In this document: piece by piece, positions 51,021 to 61,433 of the stretch
Position numbering within the stretch: position 1 is the first letter of the stretch
Layout of the letters: the number at the start of each line of letters is the position of its first letter
NCBI RefSeq assembly: GCF_000711875.1
Contig: NZ_JONM01000002.1
Coordinates: 252,769 to 316,768 of the forward strand
Direction of reading: 5' to 3'
DNA: 64,000 bases
Source of the DNA: Andreprevotia chitinilytica DSM 18519
GTDB taxonomy: Bacteria > Pseudomonadota > Gammaproteobacteria > Burkholderiales > Chitinibacteraceae
The notes under the pieces: generated by a model
Told to the model about the DNA's origin: nothing
What the model saw: the letters and a program-made list of their open reading frames with translations, nothing else
Database searches by the model: none
Translations under genes and position numbers: made by a program

Positions 51021-51988
51021 GCGGCACGCCAGCCATGCAATTTCGCCGTTGCGGGCGCAGCGGCATCGATCTGCCGGCCATCTCGCTCGGCCTGTGGCAC
51101 AACTTTGGCGACAACCGGCCGCTGGCGGATATCCGCGCCATGCTGACCGGCGCGTTCGACATGGGCATCGTCCATTTCGATCTGGCCAACAACTACGGCC
51201 CGCCACCGGGCAGCGCCGAGCGCAATTTCGGCCAGGTGTTCGCCAGCTCGCTCGCGGCGCATCGCGACGAAATCCTGATCAGCACCAAGGCCGGCTACAA
51301 GATGTGGGCCGGCCCGTATGGCGACTGGGGCAGCCGCAAGAACCTGCTCGCCAGTCTGGATCAGAGCCTGAGGCGCATGGGGCTGGAGTACGTCGACATC
51401 TTCTATTCGCATCGGCCCGATCCGAACACGCCGATCGAAGAAACCATGTCCGCGCTGGATACCGCCGTGCGCCAAGGCAAGGCGCTGTACGTCGGCTTAT
51501 CCAACTACTCGGCCACACAAACGCGAGAGGCCGTCGCCGTACTGCGCAAGCTCGGCACGCCCTGCCTGATCCACCAGGCGCGTTATTCGATGTTCGAACG
51601 CGGTATCGAGGCGGAGCTGGTTGGCGTGCTGGCGGAAGAGGGCGTCGGCTCGATCGCCTTCAGCCCGCTGGCGCAAGGCGTGCTGACCGACCGTTATCTG
51701 AACGGCCTGCCGGCCGGCTCACGCGCCATGGATGCCGATAGCCCCTTCCTCACGCCGGACAAGGTTGAGCCGCGGCTGGAGCAAGTCCGCCTGCTGCACG
51801 CCATTGCCCAGGAGCGCGGGCAAGACCTCGCGCAGATGGCGCTGGCGTGGGTGCTGCGCACGACCACCTCTTTGATTATCGGCGCGAGTAGCACCCGGCA
51901 GATTGCCGATAACGTGGCGGCATTGGGGGGGCTGGGATTTACGGCCGAAGAGCTGGGGCGGATTGAGGCGGTTTTGGGGCAGGGGTGA
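51017..51988 (+). CDS. Aldo/keto reductase (YghZ/Gpr-like)
   Basis: A 323-residue NADPH-dependent aldo/keto reductase. It carries the Asp-Tyr-Lys-His tetrad: [15 protein letters not shown] (Asp and Tyr), [10 protein letters not shown] (Lys) and [13 protein letters not shown] (His), plus [16 protein letters not shown] and a C-terminal cofactor segment [14 protein letters not shown]. It most resembles the L-glyceraldehyde-3-phosphate reductase group (E. coli YghZ). The ATG overlaps the galK stop (ATGA), so it belongs to the gal operon. Its role there is unclear; it may reduce an aldose or an aldehyde by-product of sugar catabolism. Confidence 0.88.
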   Translation: MSGTPAMQFRRCGRSGIDLPAISLGLWHNFGDNRPLADIRAMLTGAFDMGIVHFDLANNYGPPPGSAERNFGQVFASSLAAHRDEILISTKAGYKMWAGPYGDWGSRKNLLASLDQSLRRMGLEYVDIFYSHRPDPNTPIEETMSALDTAVRQGKALYVGLSNYSATQTREAVAVLRKLGTPCLIHQARYSMFERGIEAELVGVLAEEGVGSIAFSPLAQGVLTDRYLNGLPAGSRAMDADSPFLTPDKVEPRLEQVRLLHAIAQERGQDLAQMALAWVLRTTTSLIIGASSTRQIADNVAALGGLGFTAEELGRIEAVLGQG

Positions 51989-51991
51989 TTT

Positions 51992-52129
51992 CTCCCCTCG
52001 CCCATCCCGTGCAAGGCTTTGCCTTGTTCAGGGAAAGTGGGAGAGGGGCCGGGGGAGAGGGTCGTGCCAATTGCAGTGTCCTTTTTAGCACCCTCTCCCT
52101 AACCCTCTCCCACAAGTGTGAGAGGGGAC
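51992..52129. repeat. Family A palindromic element
   Basis: CCCCTCGCCCATCCCGTG, AAGGCTTTGCCTT, GGGAGAGGGGCCGGGGGAGAGG and the closing CCCTCTCCCACAAGTGTGAG repeat the standard layout. It lies between the aldo/keto reductase and the chemoreceptor. Confidence 0.8.
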
Positions 52130-52172
52130 AAAGATCGATGCACGTTCCATACATCACGGAATTTGAGAAACC

Positions 52173-53783
52173 ATGACAATCGCCAAACGACTGCTGCTCC
52201 TGATCACCGCCGCCATGCTCGGCCTGCTGCTGGTCGCGGGCCTGGGCATCTACCAGATCACCAGTGTCTACACCGCAGCCAGCGCGAACACCGTGAAGGG
52301 CATGCCCAGCCTCAAGGATCTGGACATCGCCCGGGGTGCCTTGGCGGATGTCCGTGCCAATGTGCTGTTGCTCATCGCCGAAGGGCCGACCAAGCGCACC
52401 GAGCTGGAACCGCTGATCGCCGCCAGCCGCGCCAAGCTCGAAGACGCACTGAAAACCTACGAGCAGAACGATATCGCCGACGCCAAGGATCGCGCGCTCA
52501 TGGCTGCCAACCGGGCTGCCCTGCATGAGTACGATCAGGCGCGGGAGAAGGTCATCGCCTTGGTACGCGGCTACCGGCTGGACGATGCACGCGAGACCGC
52601 AATCGCCAATGGCGTGATCGCCGCCAAGGTCGCGCAGGCATTGGCGGCGCATATCCAATACAACATCGACCTCGGTAACCTGGCCGACAAAGACGCCCAG
52701 TCGACTCGCACCCGCGCCATCACGATGGCAATCGGCATTGCGCTGGCCACGCTGCTGATCGTCGGCATGCTGGGCGTGGCGATCTATCGCAAGATCGACG
52801 GCGGCCTGCGCAATGCGCGGGAAACCATCGCCGGCGTTGAATCCTCGCTCGACTTCAACCGGCGGGCGATGGTCTCAGGCAATGACGAAATTGCCCACAC
52901 CTTGCGGGCGTTCAACCAGTTGATCGCCAGTTTGCAAACCAATCTGCGCACGCTGCGGGATGGCGCAATGGAAGTGGCGCAGACATCCTCCGACTTGCTC
53001 GGCGCATCCCAACAGGTGGCGCGCAGCTCCACTACCCAGAGCGAGTCGTCATCGCACATGGCGGCATCGGTCGAGCAGATCACCGTCAGCATCCAACAGA
53101 TGGCGCAACGAGCCGGTGACGCCAGCGAGCTGTCCGGTGCGGTCGGGCAAAAAGCGGCAAACGGCCAGCAGGTGATCGGCCAGACCAGTAATGACATCCA
53201 CGCCATCGCCGCCGCCGTGGAAACCGTCGCCGGCGAGATCAGCCAACTCGACATCAAGAGCAAGGAAATCGCCTCTGTCGTCAACGTGATCAAGGACGTG
53301 GCGGATCAAACCAACCTCCTGGCGCTCAATGCCGCCATCGAAGCCGCCCGTGCCGGCGAAACCGGTCGTGGTTTCGCGGTGGTCGCGGATGAAGTGCGCA
53401 AGCTGGCCGAGCGCACGGCAGCAGCCACGGTAGAGATCGGCGCGATCATTGGCGCGATTCAGGCGGTATCCAGCAACGCCGTGCGCCGCATGGCCGAGGC
53501 CATCGCCCAGGTGGAGCAGGGCGTCAGCGGTGCCGGCATCGCGCAGCAGTCGATGACGGACATTCACGCGTCATCCGGCCAGAGCGTGCAAATCGTCAAC
53601 GAAATCTCCATCGCCATCCGCGAGCAGGGCACGGCGACCACCACCATCGCCCAGCAAGTGGAAAAAGTGGCGCAGATGGCGGAGGCGAATAGCAAGGCTT
53701 CGACGCAAGCCGCAGCATTGGCGGCGCGGCTGGAATCGGTATCGGATCAGATGAAACGGGTTGTTGGCGCTTATGCGTTATGA
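52173..53783 (+). CDS. Methyl-accepting chemotaxis protein
   Basis: A 536-residue chemoreceptor of standard topology: membrane segment 1 (about 8-28), a periplasmic helical domain of the four-helix-bundle type (about 30-180), membrane segment 2 (about 184-205), a HAMP-like linker and a cytoplasmic signalling domain with the highly conserved tip [19 protein letters not shown] then [18 protein letters not shown] (about residues 376-412). Methylation helices flank the tip. There is no C-terminal pentapeptide for CheR docking. Adjacent to the galactan cluster it might sense a sugar, but proximity is the only hint. Confidence 0.95.
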   Translation: MTIAKRLLLLITAAMLGLLLVAGLGIYQITSVYTAASANTVKGMPSLKDLDIARGALADVRANVLLLIAEGPTKRTELEPLIAASRAKLEDALKTYEQNDIADAKDRALMAANRAALHEYDQAREKVIALVRGYRLDDARETAIANGVIAAKVAQALAAHIQYNIDLGNLADKDAQSTRTRAITMAIGIALATLLIVGMLGVAIYRKIDGGLRNARETIAGVESSLDFNRRAMVSGNDEIAHTLRAFNQLIASLQTNLRTLRDGAMEVAQTSSDLLGASQQVARSSTTQSESSSHMAASVEQITVSIQQMAQRAGDASELSGAVGQKAANGQQVIGQTSNDIHAIAAAVETVAGEISQLDIKSKEIASVVNVIKDVADQTNLLALNAAIEAARAGETGRGFAVVADEVRKLAERTAAATVEIGAIIGAIQAVSSNAVRRMAEAIAQVEQGVSGAGIAQQSMTDIHASSGQSVQIVNEISIAIREQGTATTTIAQQVEKVAQMAEANSKASTQAAALAARLESVSDQMKRVVGAYAL

Positions 53784-54015
53784 GATATGGGGAAAATATC
53801 CATATATACGAATGAATAATCCATATTCCGCATTGTATTTGTCTGAACTGTATCTGGATCGGTGATTTTGTTTGGCGTAGGGCTGAATGAATTTACGAGA
53901 GTGTAAATAATGGACCTTAGCTAATAGACCTAATGCGGCGAACACTACACATGCTGATATAACGGAGGCAAATTAGACGTATTGGAACGAAAACGGGATA
54001 AGGGCAAGCATCGCC

Positions 54016-54492
54016 ATGAAACATTACTACAACGCCAAGGTTAATGTTAGGCAATCCACTGCCCAGGCTGGTTTTACCTTGATCGAGCTGATGATCGTCA
54101 TTGCGATCATGGGCATTATTCTGGCCATCGCCATTCCGCGGTATCAGGACTATGTGTTGCGCTCCAAATTGGTGAATGCCATTAATGGCCTCGCTGCCGT
54201 GCAGTCCCAGATGGAACAGTATTTCCAGGATAATCGCACCTATTTGAGTATCGGCACGTTCACCACGCCTTGTGCATCGGGTATCAAATATGGTGATTTC
54301 GCCATTACCTGCTCCGTATCGGATGCGGTCAGCTATACCCTGCAAGCTAAATCCACTACCGGTCAGGATAGTGGTTTTATCTATACAGTCAGCAATACTG
54401 ATACCAAATCAACCCAATACGGGCCAGCTTGGGGAAGTACGGCGGTTACCGGCAGTTGTTGGGCCACCACCAAAGGAACCACGGTGTGTTGA
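54016..54492 (+). CDS. pilE: Type IV pilin PilE
   Basis: A 158-residue prepilin with leader [19 protein letters not shown], cleavage before Phe20 and the class III signal [19 protein letters not shown], with the conserved Glu5 of the mature form. The pilin-type globular domain has Cys pairs ([26 protein letters not shown]) for a D-region disulphide. It is the first gene of a minor-pilin operon, so it could be a minor pilin of the PilE type rather than the major subunit. The 232-base region upstream is AT-rich and shows no clear sigma-54 site. Confidence 0.92.
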   Translation: MKHYYNAKVNVRQSTAQAGFTLIELMIVIAIMGIILAIAIPRYQDYVLRSKLVNAINGLAAVQSQMEQYFQDNRTYLSIGTFTTPCASGIKYGDFAITCSVSDAVSYTLQAKSTTGQDSGFIYTVSNTDTKSTQYGPAWGSTAVTGSCWATTKGTTVC

Positions 54493-55052
54493 CCTCCAAT
54501 TTGCGCTCAACCGGCTTTACCTTGATCGAGATGGTCATTGTTATCGCCATCATGGGTATCTTGATGGCGATTGCATTTCCGGCTTTCTCTGCCTGGATTC
54601 AAAACGGGCAGGTCCGCACTGCGGCAGATACGCTGCAAAACGAAATTCGCTATGCAAAGGTAGAAGCCGCGCGATTGAATCGCCAGGTCGTATTTTCACT
54701 CGCTGCTTCTGTGCCGACTGATGCGGCAATTCCGGTGCCGGCAGCAAATAGCAATAATTGGTTTATCCAGGTCATTCCAAACGGATTTGTCGGTGATCTG
54801 GCGACTTATATACAAGGCGGCACGCTGGCAAACAATAAAATCACTGTCACCGGCGCTGCATCGGTTTGTTTCAATTCAATGGGCCATTTGACCAATACCG
54901 GATCACCGCCTGCGGGTGGAAATTGTGCCACGCCAGGGATCGTGAACTACGACGTAACCAGCCAGAAAGGCGATCATCCACTGCGAGTCAGTGTGTCCAT
55001 TGGCGGGCAAGTCCGTGTATGCGCCCTCGATACATCCAAGACGGCCTGCTGA
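54486..55052 (+). CDS. Minor pseudopilin, FimU/FimT (GspH) type
   Basis: A 188-residue prepilin with the short leader [10 protein letters not shown] and core [25 protein letters not shown], followed by the GspH/FimT pattern [24 protein letters not shown]. These minor pilins prime pilus assembly at the platform. The start is GTG 54486 (or the TTG three bases later, which would give a TTGA overlap with the pilE stop); AAAGGA lies seven bases before the GTG. It is translationally coupled to pilE. Confidence 0.88.
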   Translation: MLTSNLRSTGFTLIEMVIVIAIMGILMAIAFPAFSAWIQNGQVRTAADTLQNEIRYAKVEAARLNRQVVFSLAASVPTDAAIPVPAANSNNWFIQVIPNGFVGDLATYIQGGTLANNKITVTGAASVCFNSMGHLTNTGSPPAGGNCATPGIVNYDVTSQKGDHPLRVSVSIGGQVRVCALDTSKTAC

Positions 55053-55063
55053 GGAATACCGCC

Positions 55064-55504
55064 ATGCGATCCCAATTCCAGTCCGGATATCACGCCCAGC
55101 AGGGCGTATTGCTTCTGGAAGTGCTGGTTTCCCTGCTGATTTTTTCATTGGCCATTCTCGGCATGGTCGCAGCGCTCACGACTTCAATGCGCACTTCGAC
55201 CGCTGTCGAAAACAAAAACCGCGCCGCGCTATTGGCAAATGAATTGGCTGCCATCATGCAGGTCAACCATACGGTTTCTCTGCCTTCTGCAACGCTCACT
55301 GCCTGGCAGAATCAGTTAAACAGCGCTTCATCCGCCGGGCAAACCAATAGCGGACTGAATGGCTTGCCCAATGCATCAAGCACTGTGGCGGTCAGTGGCA
55401 CCACCAACGCGACCATCACCATCACCTGGATCGAGCCTAAATCCAAGGGGACGACCAATCCGGTCACCGATTCATATACGACTCAAGTCGTGGTGTTGCC
55501 ATGA
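55064..55504 (+). CDS. pilV: Minor pilin PilV
   Basis: A 146-residue prepilin with leader MRSQFQSGYHAQQG and class III signal VLLLEVLVSLLIFSLAILGMVA (Glu at position 5 of the mature form), then NRAALLANELAAIMQVNH, typical of PilV. TGAGGA precedes the ATG. It lies 11 bases after the FimU-type gene and overlaps pilW by ATGA. The long frame beginning at 54866 is a shadow inside the preceding gene. Confidence 0.9.
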   Translation: MRSQFQSGYHAQQGVLLLEVLVSLLIFSLAILGMVAALTTSMRTSTAVENKNRAALLANELAAIMQVNHTVSLPSATLTAWQNQLNSASSAGQTNSGLNGLPNASSTVAVSGTTNATITITWIEPKSKGTTNPVTDSYTTQVVVLP

Positions 55505-56778
55505 CCTCAAGACCTTTCAGGCCGCCATTCCCCCACGCTGCCCAAAACCCCAAGCGGGCCAGCGGATTCAGCGTCGTCGAGCTGATGGTGGTCGTTGCCA
55601 TCAGTCTCATCATGTCCGTAGCCATCTTTGGCGTGTTGAAGGCATTTGAAGGCCGCAAACGCAGTACGACTTCAGTCAACGATGTCAATCAGGCTGGCAG
55701 TTACGCGCTTTATCAACTGGACAAGTTGATTCGCAGCGCCGGATCGGGATACAGCGCCAATGCCGCCAGTACCTATGGCTGCCGTCTCAATGCATCGGTT
55801 GGCGGAACGCAAATCCTGCCGGCGGCCACATTGGCCTCTCCTTTTGACAAAGTGCCGGCCATCGTCAATGTCCCTACTGCTGGATCATTCCGCCTGGCGC
55901 CGGTGATTATCGTCCCGAGTGCCGGCTATTCAGGAGTGGGTAACAGTGGATCGGACGTCCTCATTGTCATGTCCGGCAGTGCCGGTTATGGCGAGGTCAA
56001 TTCCTATTTCAAAAAAGCAGCTGCCGCGCCTAACGTGAATTTACTCAACACGCTCGGCTTTTCCAGCAACGATCTCATTCTGTTGGCTGATCAACCGGCC
56101 AGCACGGCCAGCACGACCAATATCGAACCGTGTTATATCGAACAAATTGGCGGCACGCCGACTGCGGATCAATTGCCGTTAAGCGGCAGTTATTACCATG
56201 CGAGCGGAACCGATAAGTACACCTCCGGAAATGCTGCAAGTATCAACGCCATCAGTTCAAGCGGCATGGCGTTCAATATTGGCAACCTCACCGCCGGTAC
56301 GCTTAATCTGCCGAACTTCCAGTTGGTCGGGCTTGATGCCACAAACACGCTCTATAGCTACGACCTGCTCAATGCCGTGAGCGCCACGCCCCAGGCGATT
56401 GCAGACGGCATATACGATATGCGGGCCGTTTACGGCATATCGGCGTCTTCAACATTAGGCAGCGCCATCACCTGGGTTGCGCCTACCGGCGCTTATGCAC
56501 CGGCAGCGCTGTTGGCCGGCACGGTTGCTGCCAATGCGGCATTGCAAAAGATCCGTGCCATCCGGATTGGCCTGGTATTGCGGACTTCAGCGCCAGAAAA
56601 CACCCAGGTCACCACATCGCCATTGACGATGTTCAGCGATCTCACGGCTGGCAATCCGGCACCAAGTTATAGCAAGACGCTCAGCGCCAGTTATCCAAGT
56701 ACCTATCCCAGCGAACGGAATTATCGCTACCGAATCATCGAATCGAGCATCCCGATTCGCAACACGCTGCTGAACTAG
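55501..56778 (+). CDS. pilW: Minor pilin PilW
   Basis: A 425-residue large minor pilin with prepilin signal GFSVVELMVVVAISLIMSVAIFG after a 22-residue leader, a PilW-type N-terminal helix (SVNDVNQAGSYALYQLDKLIRSAGSGY) and a long beta-rich globular part. The C-terminus (RTSAPENTQVTTSPLTMFSDL and YRYRIIESSIPIRN) matches the PilW family. It overlaps pilV and is followed three bases later by pilX. Confidence 0.92.
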   Translation: MTSRPFRPPFPHAAQNPKRASGFSVVELMVVVAISLIMSVAIFGVLKAFEGRKRSTTSVNDVNQAGSYALYQLDKLIRSAGSGYSANAASTYGCRLNASVGGTQILPAATLASPFDKVPAIVNVPTAGSFRLAPVIIVPSAGYSGVGNSGSDVLIVMSGSAGYGEVNSYFKKAAAAPNVNLLNTLGFSSNDLILLADQPASTASTTNIEPCYIEQIGGTPTADQLPLSGSYYHASGTDKYTSGNAASINAISSSGMAFNIGNLTAGTLNLPNFQLVGLDATNTLYSYDLLNAVSATPQAIADGIYDMRAVYGISASSTLGSAITWVAPTGAYAPAALLAGTVAANAALQKIRAIRIGLVLRTSAPENTQVTTSPLTMFSDLTAGNPAPSYSKTLSASYPSTYPSERNYRYRIIESSIPIRNTLLN

Positions 56779-56781
56779 ATC

Positions 56782-57423
56782 ATGGCTACCTGCACATCAT
56801 TGTTCATTCCCGGACGCGTCGTCAGCCCCGCCAGGCGCCAGCAGGGTGTTGTGTTGGTGATCACGCTGGTGGCTATCGTGTTGATCTTTACGGCATCCAT
56901 TGCCATGTTGCGTTCAGTGCAGGCATCTCAATATTCGGCGGGCAACCTCGCTTTCAAGCGCGACCTGACCAATCAGGCTGATCTGGGGATCAATGCAGCA
57001 ATTACGGCGATCGGTGGCGGGCTTGGCAATACAACAGCGTTAGCGACAAGCAATTATTCGGCCGTGCAATTGGTCCAATCGGCAAATGCCTACGGCACTA
57101 AATCTGCCATTCCAGATGTATTACTCGCAACGCCAGCCGGTACGGCACCGACCGGTCTCAATTCCAGTCTGGCAATCACAGGTACGGGTGGGGCCACGAT
57201 CTATTACGTGATTGACCGCATGTGCAATAGCACGATGAATTCATCCATCGCGACCGATACCGATTGCAGCTTTCGCCCTGCCGGCAATACACCCCCTGTC
57301 ATTGGCGGGGAGGTATCCAAGAAAATCGTCACCGCTGGTGATCAGATCGTATACCGCATCAGTGTAAGGGTTGACGGGCCAAGGGGCACGCAGGCATTTA
57401 CCCAAGCAACCGTTGCTTTTTAA
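56782..57423 (+). CDS. pilX: Minor pilin PilX
   Basis: A 213-residue protein with the PilX N-terminal signature RRQQGVVLVITLVAIVLIFTASIAMLRS; as usual for this family, Glu5 is absent. The following SAGNLAFKRDLTNQADLGIN is the conserved helix. PilX works in the minor-pilin tip complex together with PilV, PilW and PilY1. The ATG at 56782 lies three bases after the pilW stop. Confidence 0.9.
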   Translation: MATCTSLFIPGRVVSPARRQQGVVLVITLVAIVLIFTASIAMLRSVQASQYSAGNLAFKRDLTNQADLGINAAITAIGGGLGNTTALATSNYSAVQLVQSANAYGTKSAIPDVLLATPAGTAPTGLNSSLAITGTGGATIYYVIDRMCNSTMNSSIATDTDCSFRPAGNTPPVIGGEVSKKIVTAGDQIVYRISVRVDGPRGTQAFTQATVAF

Positions 57424-57439
57424 ATAGAGGCAATACGTC

Positions 57440-60400
57440 ATGAATGTCCGTCAAGCATCTCCTTGCCACCTTGGTCGATCCATGCCGTGGATGCACTATC
57501 TTGTTGTATTGATTGCCAGTATGGGGTTGATGATTGGGGGGGCTAACGCGAGCACGCTTCTGGCTGACCAGCCTATATTCGGTTCTACGGCTGTGCCCGG
57601 CAATATGATGCTGGATTTGTCGGTTGAATATCCAACCGCCAATAGCATCGCCTATCCGGCAAGTTTGTCGCCCTATGTGAGCACGACCGGTTTTGTGGGT
57701 TATTTCGACCCGAATAAATGTTATGCCTACTATTACGACAACAGCGTCGCACTGAGCAGCGCATCAAATCAAAGTTTCTTTTATCCGGTCGGCGCGACGG
57801 ATAGTAGCCATCAATGCTCGGATGCCAATCGCTGGAGCGGCAGCTTCATGAATTGGGCCACCATGCAAACCATCGATCCGTTCCGCTGGGCATTGACCGG
57901 TGGCTATCGGGCCGTGGATGCAGCTGTTGCCGGTACGGGTGCAACAACCGGTACGGGCACCATTATTGAAAAGGCGTGGGCCTCTGGCGATGGCGGCTCT
58001 GGTGAAACACCAAATCGCTCCATCCCGTCCGGCGTCACCGTGAGCACCGTGACCCCGTTTAGTTGGGGCAGTTTTCAATTCCGGATCTGGGGCTTGGGCA
58101 ATCGCATGCAGTTCATGAGCCCCAGTAGCAGCACAAGCAAAGTCAAGCTTGACGATGGCGTCAATCAGAGCACTACAGGTACGGAATATGACCCAGCCGC
58201 AGGCAGTTACAGCACGGACACGATTTATTCCGTCATTGTCCGCGTGCGCGTATGCGATGCAACGGTCAGCCTTGAAACAAATTGCACTCAATACACGGGT
58301 ACGGATGGCAAGCCGTTGTATAAACCTGAAGGGTTGATGCAGAAATACGCTAATAAAATCCGCTATGGTGCATTTGGTTATCTGAATGATAGCGATATCA
58401 AGCGCGATGGCGGGGTATTGCGGGCCAATATGAAATACATTGGTCCTACTTACCCAACACCGGGTAGCCCTGTTGTGACCACCAATGGCAATACCGAGTG
58501 GAATGCGGCAACGGGTGTGTTCATCACCAATCCGAACCCCGCCGATGCCACTGCTACGGCAACAGCCATTGGCAGCAGCGCCACCATCGCCAACAGTGGC
58601 GTGATCAATTACTTGAACAAATTTGGTGAGACTTCTCACACCTACAAGACTTTTGACCCGGTTTCAGAGCTTTACTATGCATCGATCCGGTATTTTAAAA
58701 ATCAGGGTGGCGTTGCATCCTATAGCAACAATATTACGTCGACATCGGCCGATGGCTTCCCGGTCATCACGTCGTGGAATGATCCCATTTTGTATTCCTG
58801 CCAGAAGAATTTCATTCTGGGCATTGGTGATATAAATACCCACGCCGACGCCAACTTGCCGGGCTCTACGCTCCGCTCCTCCAATGAGCCAACAATTCCT
58901 TCTGAAGTCAGCAGCGACGCGACCGTCGATGTGACCAAAGCAACCAATGCAATTGGCAGTATGGAAGGGGTGAAAAATTTAGGTGCCACCTATACGCCGT
59001 GTTGTAACGACAACAAGACCCCGGGTGCTACTTACTATATTGCCGGGCTTGCCTACGATTCCCACGTCAATGACATGCGACCGAATGATTTTAAAAATTC
59101 GGATGGTACAAAAACATTCATCCAGACGGTCTCGACTTATTGGCTGGATGTGCAGGAATATCAGACCTACACATACCGGAATCAGTATTGGTATGCAGCA
59201 AAGTATGGTGGCTTCACTGTACCCAGTGGCTATGTGCCCTATCCAAGCACTGCTGTTGCCTTGACCAACTCCTGGTGGAATACCGGCAGCGCAAAAGATC
59301 CTTATGGCAATCTGAAGCCTGATAATTATTTTAGCGGCGGGCAGGCCGATCTGATGGTGGCTGGCCTGACATCGGCATTTGCGAGTATCGCCAGCAAGAT
59401 CAGTGAGTATTCCACGTCTTTCAGCACGGCTGAACCACGGGTTTCGCAAGACACCAGCAATCCGAGCGTTGCCTATAGCAGCTATTACGATACCGGCACG
59501 TGGTCGGGTAACGTGATCGCCAGCACGGTCACCTATACCTCTTCTACCGGCGCACTATCCCTGGCAGCGATCTCCGGCTGGTCTGCCCGGGATATTCTGA
59601 ATACGCAAGCCAGCGGAACAGGATGGGATTCCGCCCGTTTCATTGCTACGTATAGCGGCGGCAAAGGGGTGCCGTTTCGCCGGTCGAAACTGGCAAGTGC
59701 CGATGCAGCCGCACTCGATCCTGCGGCCTTGTTAAGCTCACCCAATAATGTTGCCAGCAGCACAACGCAAACGAATTACGTCAATTACTTGCGTGGCGAT
59801 CAAAGCAATGAAGTGAATTCAACCGTATCCACCAGCACGTACGCTTATCGGGCCCGCTCGTATTTATTGGGCGACATTGTGGACTCCAAGGTGGTTCCGG
59901 TTGATGCCCCGAGTGCTTATTATTCAGATACGACGAATCCCGGATACGGTACGTTCAAAAGCAACAATGCAACACGCAAGACCGTCATTTACGTCGGTGC
60001 CAATGACGGGATGCTGCATGCCGTCGATGGTAGTGCTACGACCAGCGCTGGCGGTGGCAAAGAACTGTTTGCCTATGTCCCGGGGGCGATTTATCAAAGT
60101 TTGACCGGCGCAGCTCAGGGGGCTAGCACGGCGGAACTTGCCCGATTCGGTATTCCTGGTGGCTCATTTGTTCACTACAACTATGTCAACGCGACACCTG
60201 TCGTCACCGATATCGATATGGGCAATGCAGGTGGTCATACCGGCACGGCTAATTGGACATCGTTGTTGGTGGGGGGGCTTGGCAAAGGCGGTAAAAGTTT
60301 TTATTCGCTCGACGTAACGAGCCCGTCGACTTTGAGCAATGAAACCACGCTGGCCAGTGCAGTGAAATGGGAGTTTACCGATAGCACCATGGGGTACTCA

Positions 60401-61417
60401 TTTGGTAGCCCCATCATGGCTAAAACGGCGCAGTATGGCTGGGTGGTATTGCTCACCTCTGGCTACAATGCCAGCGGCGGTGCGGGATATTTATATATCG
60501 TCGATCCAACGACGGGCACCCTGTTGCAGAAAATTGCTGCAGTCGATAGCAAAAACGCGAGCGTGGTTTCAAATGGGCTGACCTATGCCAGCGGCTATAC
60601 AACCGATATCACCGATGCAACCGTTGAATCGGTTTATGCTGGCGACTTGAACGGCAATGTATGGCGTTTTGATCTGACGGCAACTTCCGGCACTTATCCA
60701 AGCCCCACGCGTATTGCATACCTCACTGATGCGTCCGGCAAGGCTCAACCGATTACGACCAAGCCGGCGATACAAATCATATCGGGCACCCGTCAGCGTT
60801 ATGTTGTAGTTGGTACGGGGAAACTGCTGGATTCCAGCGATATATTGAATAGCCAGAAGAATACGGTTTACGCAATCCTGGATGGCACTCAGAGCGCGCC
60901 CTATACCGCTACGACACTCCCGTCCGGGTATACCTTTCCGATTACCCGTTCTCAGCTGAATGCCAATACGGATTTGACGGCCGGCATCGGTACATCGCCA
61001 ACATCGGGGATGGGTTGGTATTATGATCTTGCGGTTTCAAGTGCCAATATTGCTGAGCAAATCAACGTCTCGCCTGTCGCTTATCTGAATTACCTGGTAT
61101 TTGCAGCAAACCAAACCAATGGCGATGCCTGCAACCCCACCGGTAACAATAGAGAGTTTGCGGTCAACTTGACGACGGGTAAAAGCATATTGATCGATAG
61201 TAGCGGCGCTACGGTGACGGCTAATTCCGGCTCGGGCTTGGTGACTGATATTGTTATTCTTAATGTTTCCGGGGGCTCTGGCTCGACGTCCAGCTCAAGT
61301 ACGACGCAAATCTATACTTGTAACGATAGCGGTAAATGTACTCAGCAGAAGAAATCGCCAGATGCAAGCGGTAGTGTGACAAAAGTAAATTGGCGAGAAA
61401 TCCCGACCACCAACTAA
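57440..61417 (+). CDS. pilY1: PilY1-type pilus tip adhesin
   Basis: A 1325-residue secreted protein at the pilus tip that promotes pilus extension and adhesion. It has a signal peptide (MPWMHYLVVLIASMGLMIGGANA inside the first 38 residues), an N-terminal region rich in Tyr, Ser and Trp (FMNWATMQTIDPFRWALTGGYR is typical of PilY1), and a C-terminal beta-propeller of the PilC/PilY1 type with VIYVGANDGMLHAVDG and a calcium-binding loop DLNGNVWRFDL near residue 1069. The N-terminal part has no obvious von Willebrand factor A MIDAS motif. It follows pilX by 16 bases. Confidence 0.95.
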   Translation: MNVRQASPCHLGRSMPWMHYLVVLIASMGLMIGGANASTLLADQPIFGSTAVPGNMMLDLSVEYPTANSIAYPASLSPYVSTTGFVGYFDPNKCYAYYYDNSVALSSASNQSFFYPVGATDSSHQCSDANRWSGSFMNWATMQTIDPFRWALTGGYRAVDAAVAGTGATTGTGTIIEKAWASGDGGSGETPNRSIPSGVTVSTVTPFSWGSFQFRIWGLGNRMQFMSPSSSTSKVKLDDGVNQSTTGTEYDPAAGSYSTDTIYSVIVRVRVCDATVSLETNCTQYTGTDGKPLYKPEGLMQKYANKIRYGAFGYLNDSDIKRDGGVLRANMKYIGPTYPTPGSPVVTTNGNTEWNAATGVFITNPNPADATATATAIGSSATIANSGVINYLNKFGETSHTYKTFDPVSELYYASIRYFKNQGGVASYSNNITSTSADGFPVITSWNDPILYSCQKNFILGIGDINTHADANLPGSTLRSSNEPTIPSEVSSDATVDVTKATNAIGSMEGVKNLGATYTPCCNDNKTPGATYYIAGLAYDSHVNDMRPNDFKNSDGTKTFIQTVSTYWLDVQEYQTYTYRNQYWYAAKYGGFTVPSGYVPYPSTAVALTNSWWNTGSAKDPYGNLKPDNYFSGGQADLMVAGLTSAFASIASKISEYSTSFSTAEPRVSQDTSNPSVAYSSYYDTGTWSGNVIASTVTYTSSTGALSLAAISGWSARDILNTQASGTGWDSARFIATYSGGKGVPFRRSKLASADAAALDPAALLSSPNNVASSTTQTNYVNYLRGDQSNEVNSTVSTSTYAYRARSYLLGDIVDSKVVPVDAPSAYYSDTTNPGYGTFKSNNATRKTVIYVGANDGMLHAVDGSATTSAGGGKELFAYVPGAIYQSLTGAAQGASTAELARFGIPGGSFVHYNYVNATPVVTDIDMGNAGGHTGTANWTSLLVGGLGKGGKSFYSLDVTSPSTLSNETTLASAVKWEFTDSTMGYSFGSPIMAKTAQYGWVVLLTSGYNASGGAGYLYIVDPTTGTLLQKIAAVDSKNASVVSNGLTYASGYTTDITDATVESVYAGDLNGNVWRFDLTATSGTYPSPTRIAYLTDASGKAQPITTKPAIQIISGTRQRYVVVGTGKLLDSSDILNSQKNTVYAILDGTQSAPYTATTLPSGYTFPITRSQLNANTDLTAGIGTSPTSGMGWYYDLAVSSANIAEQINVSPVAYLNYLVFAANQTNGDACNPTGNNREFAVNLTTGKSILIDSSGATVTANSGSGLVTDIVILNVSGGSGSTSSSSTTQIYTCNDSGKCTQQKKSPDASGSVTKVNWREIPTTN

Positions 61418-61433
61418 GCAGATAGAGTGGTAA

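Noticed and set aside
53784-54015. Sigma-54 promoter before pilE
   Set aside because: Pilin genes are often RpoN-dependent, but no GG-N10-GC pattern with the right surrounding bases was found.
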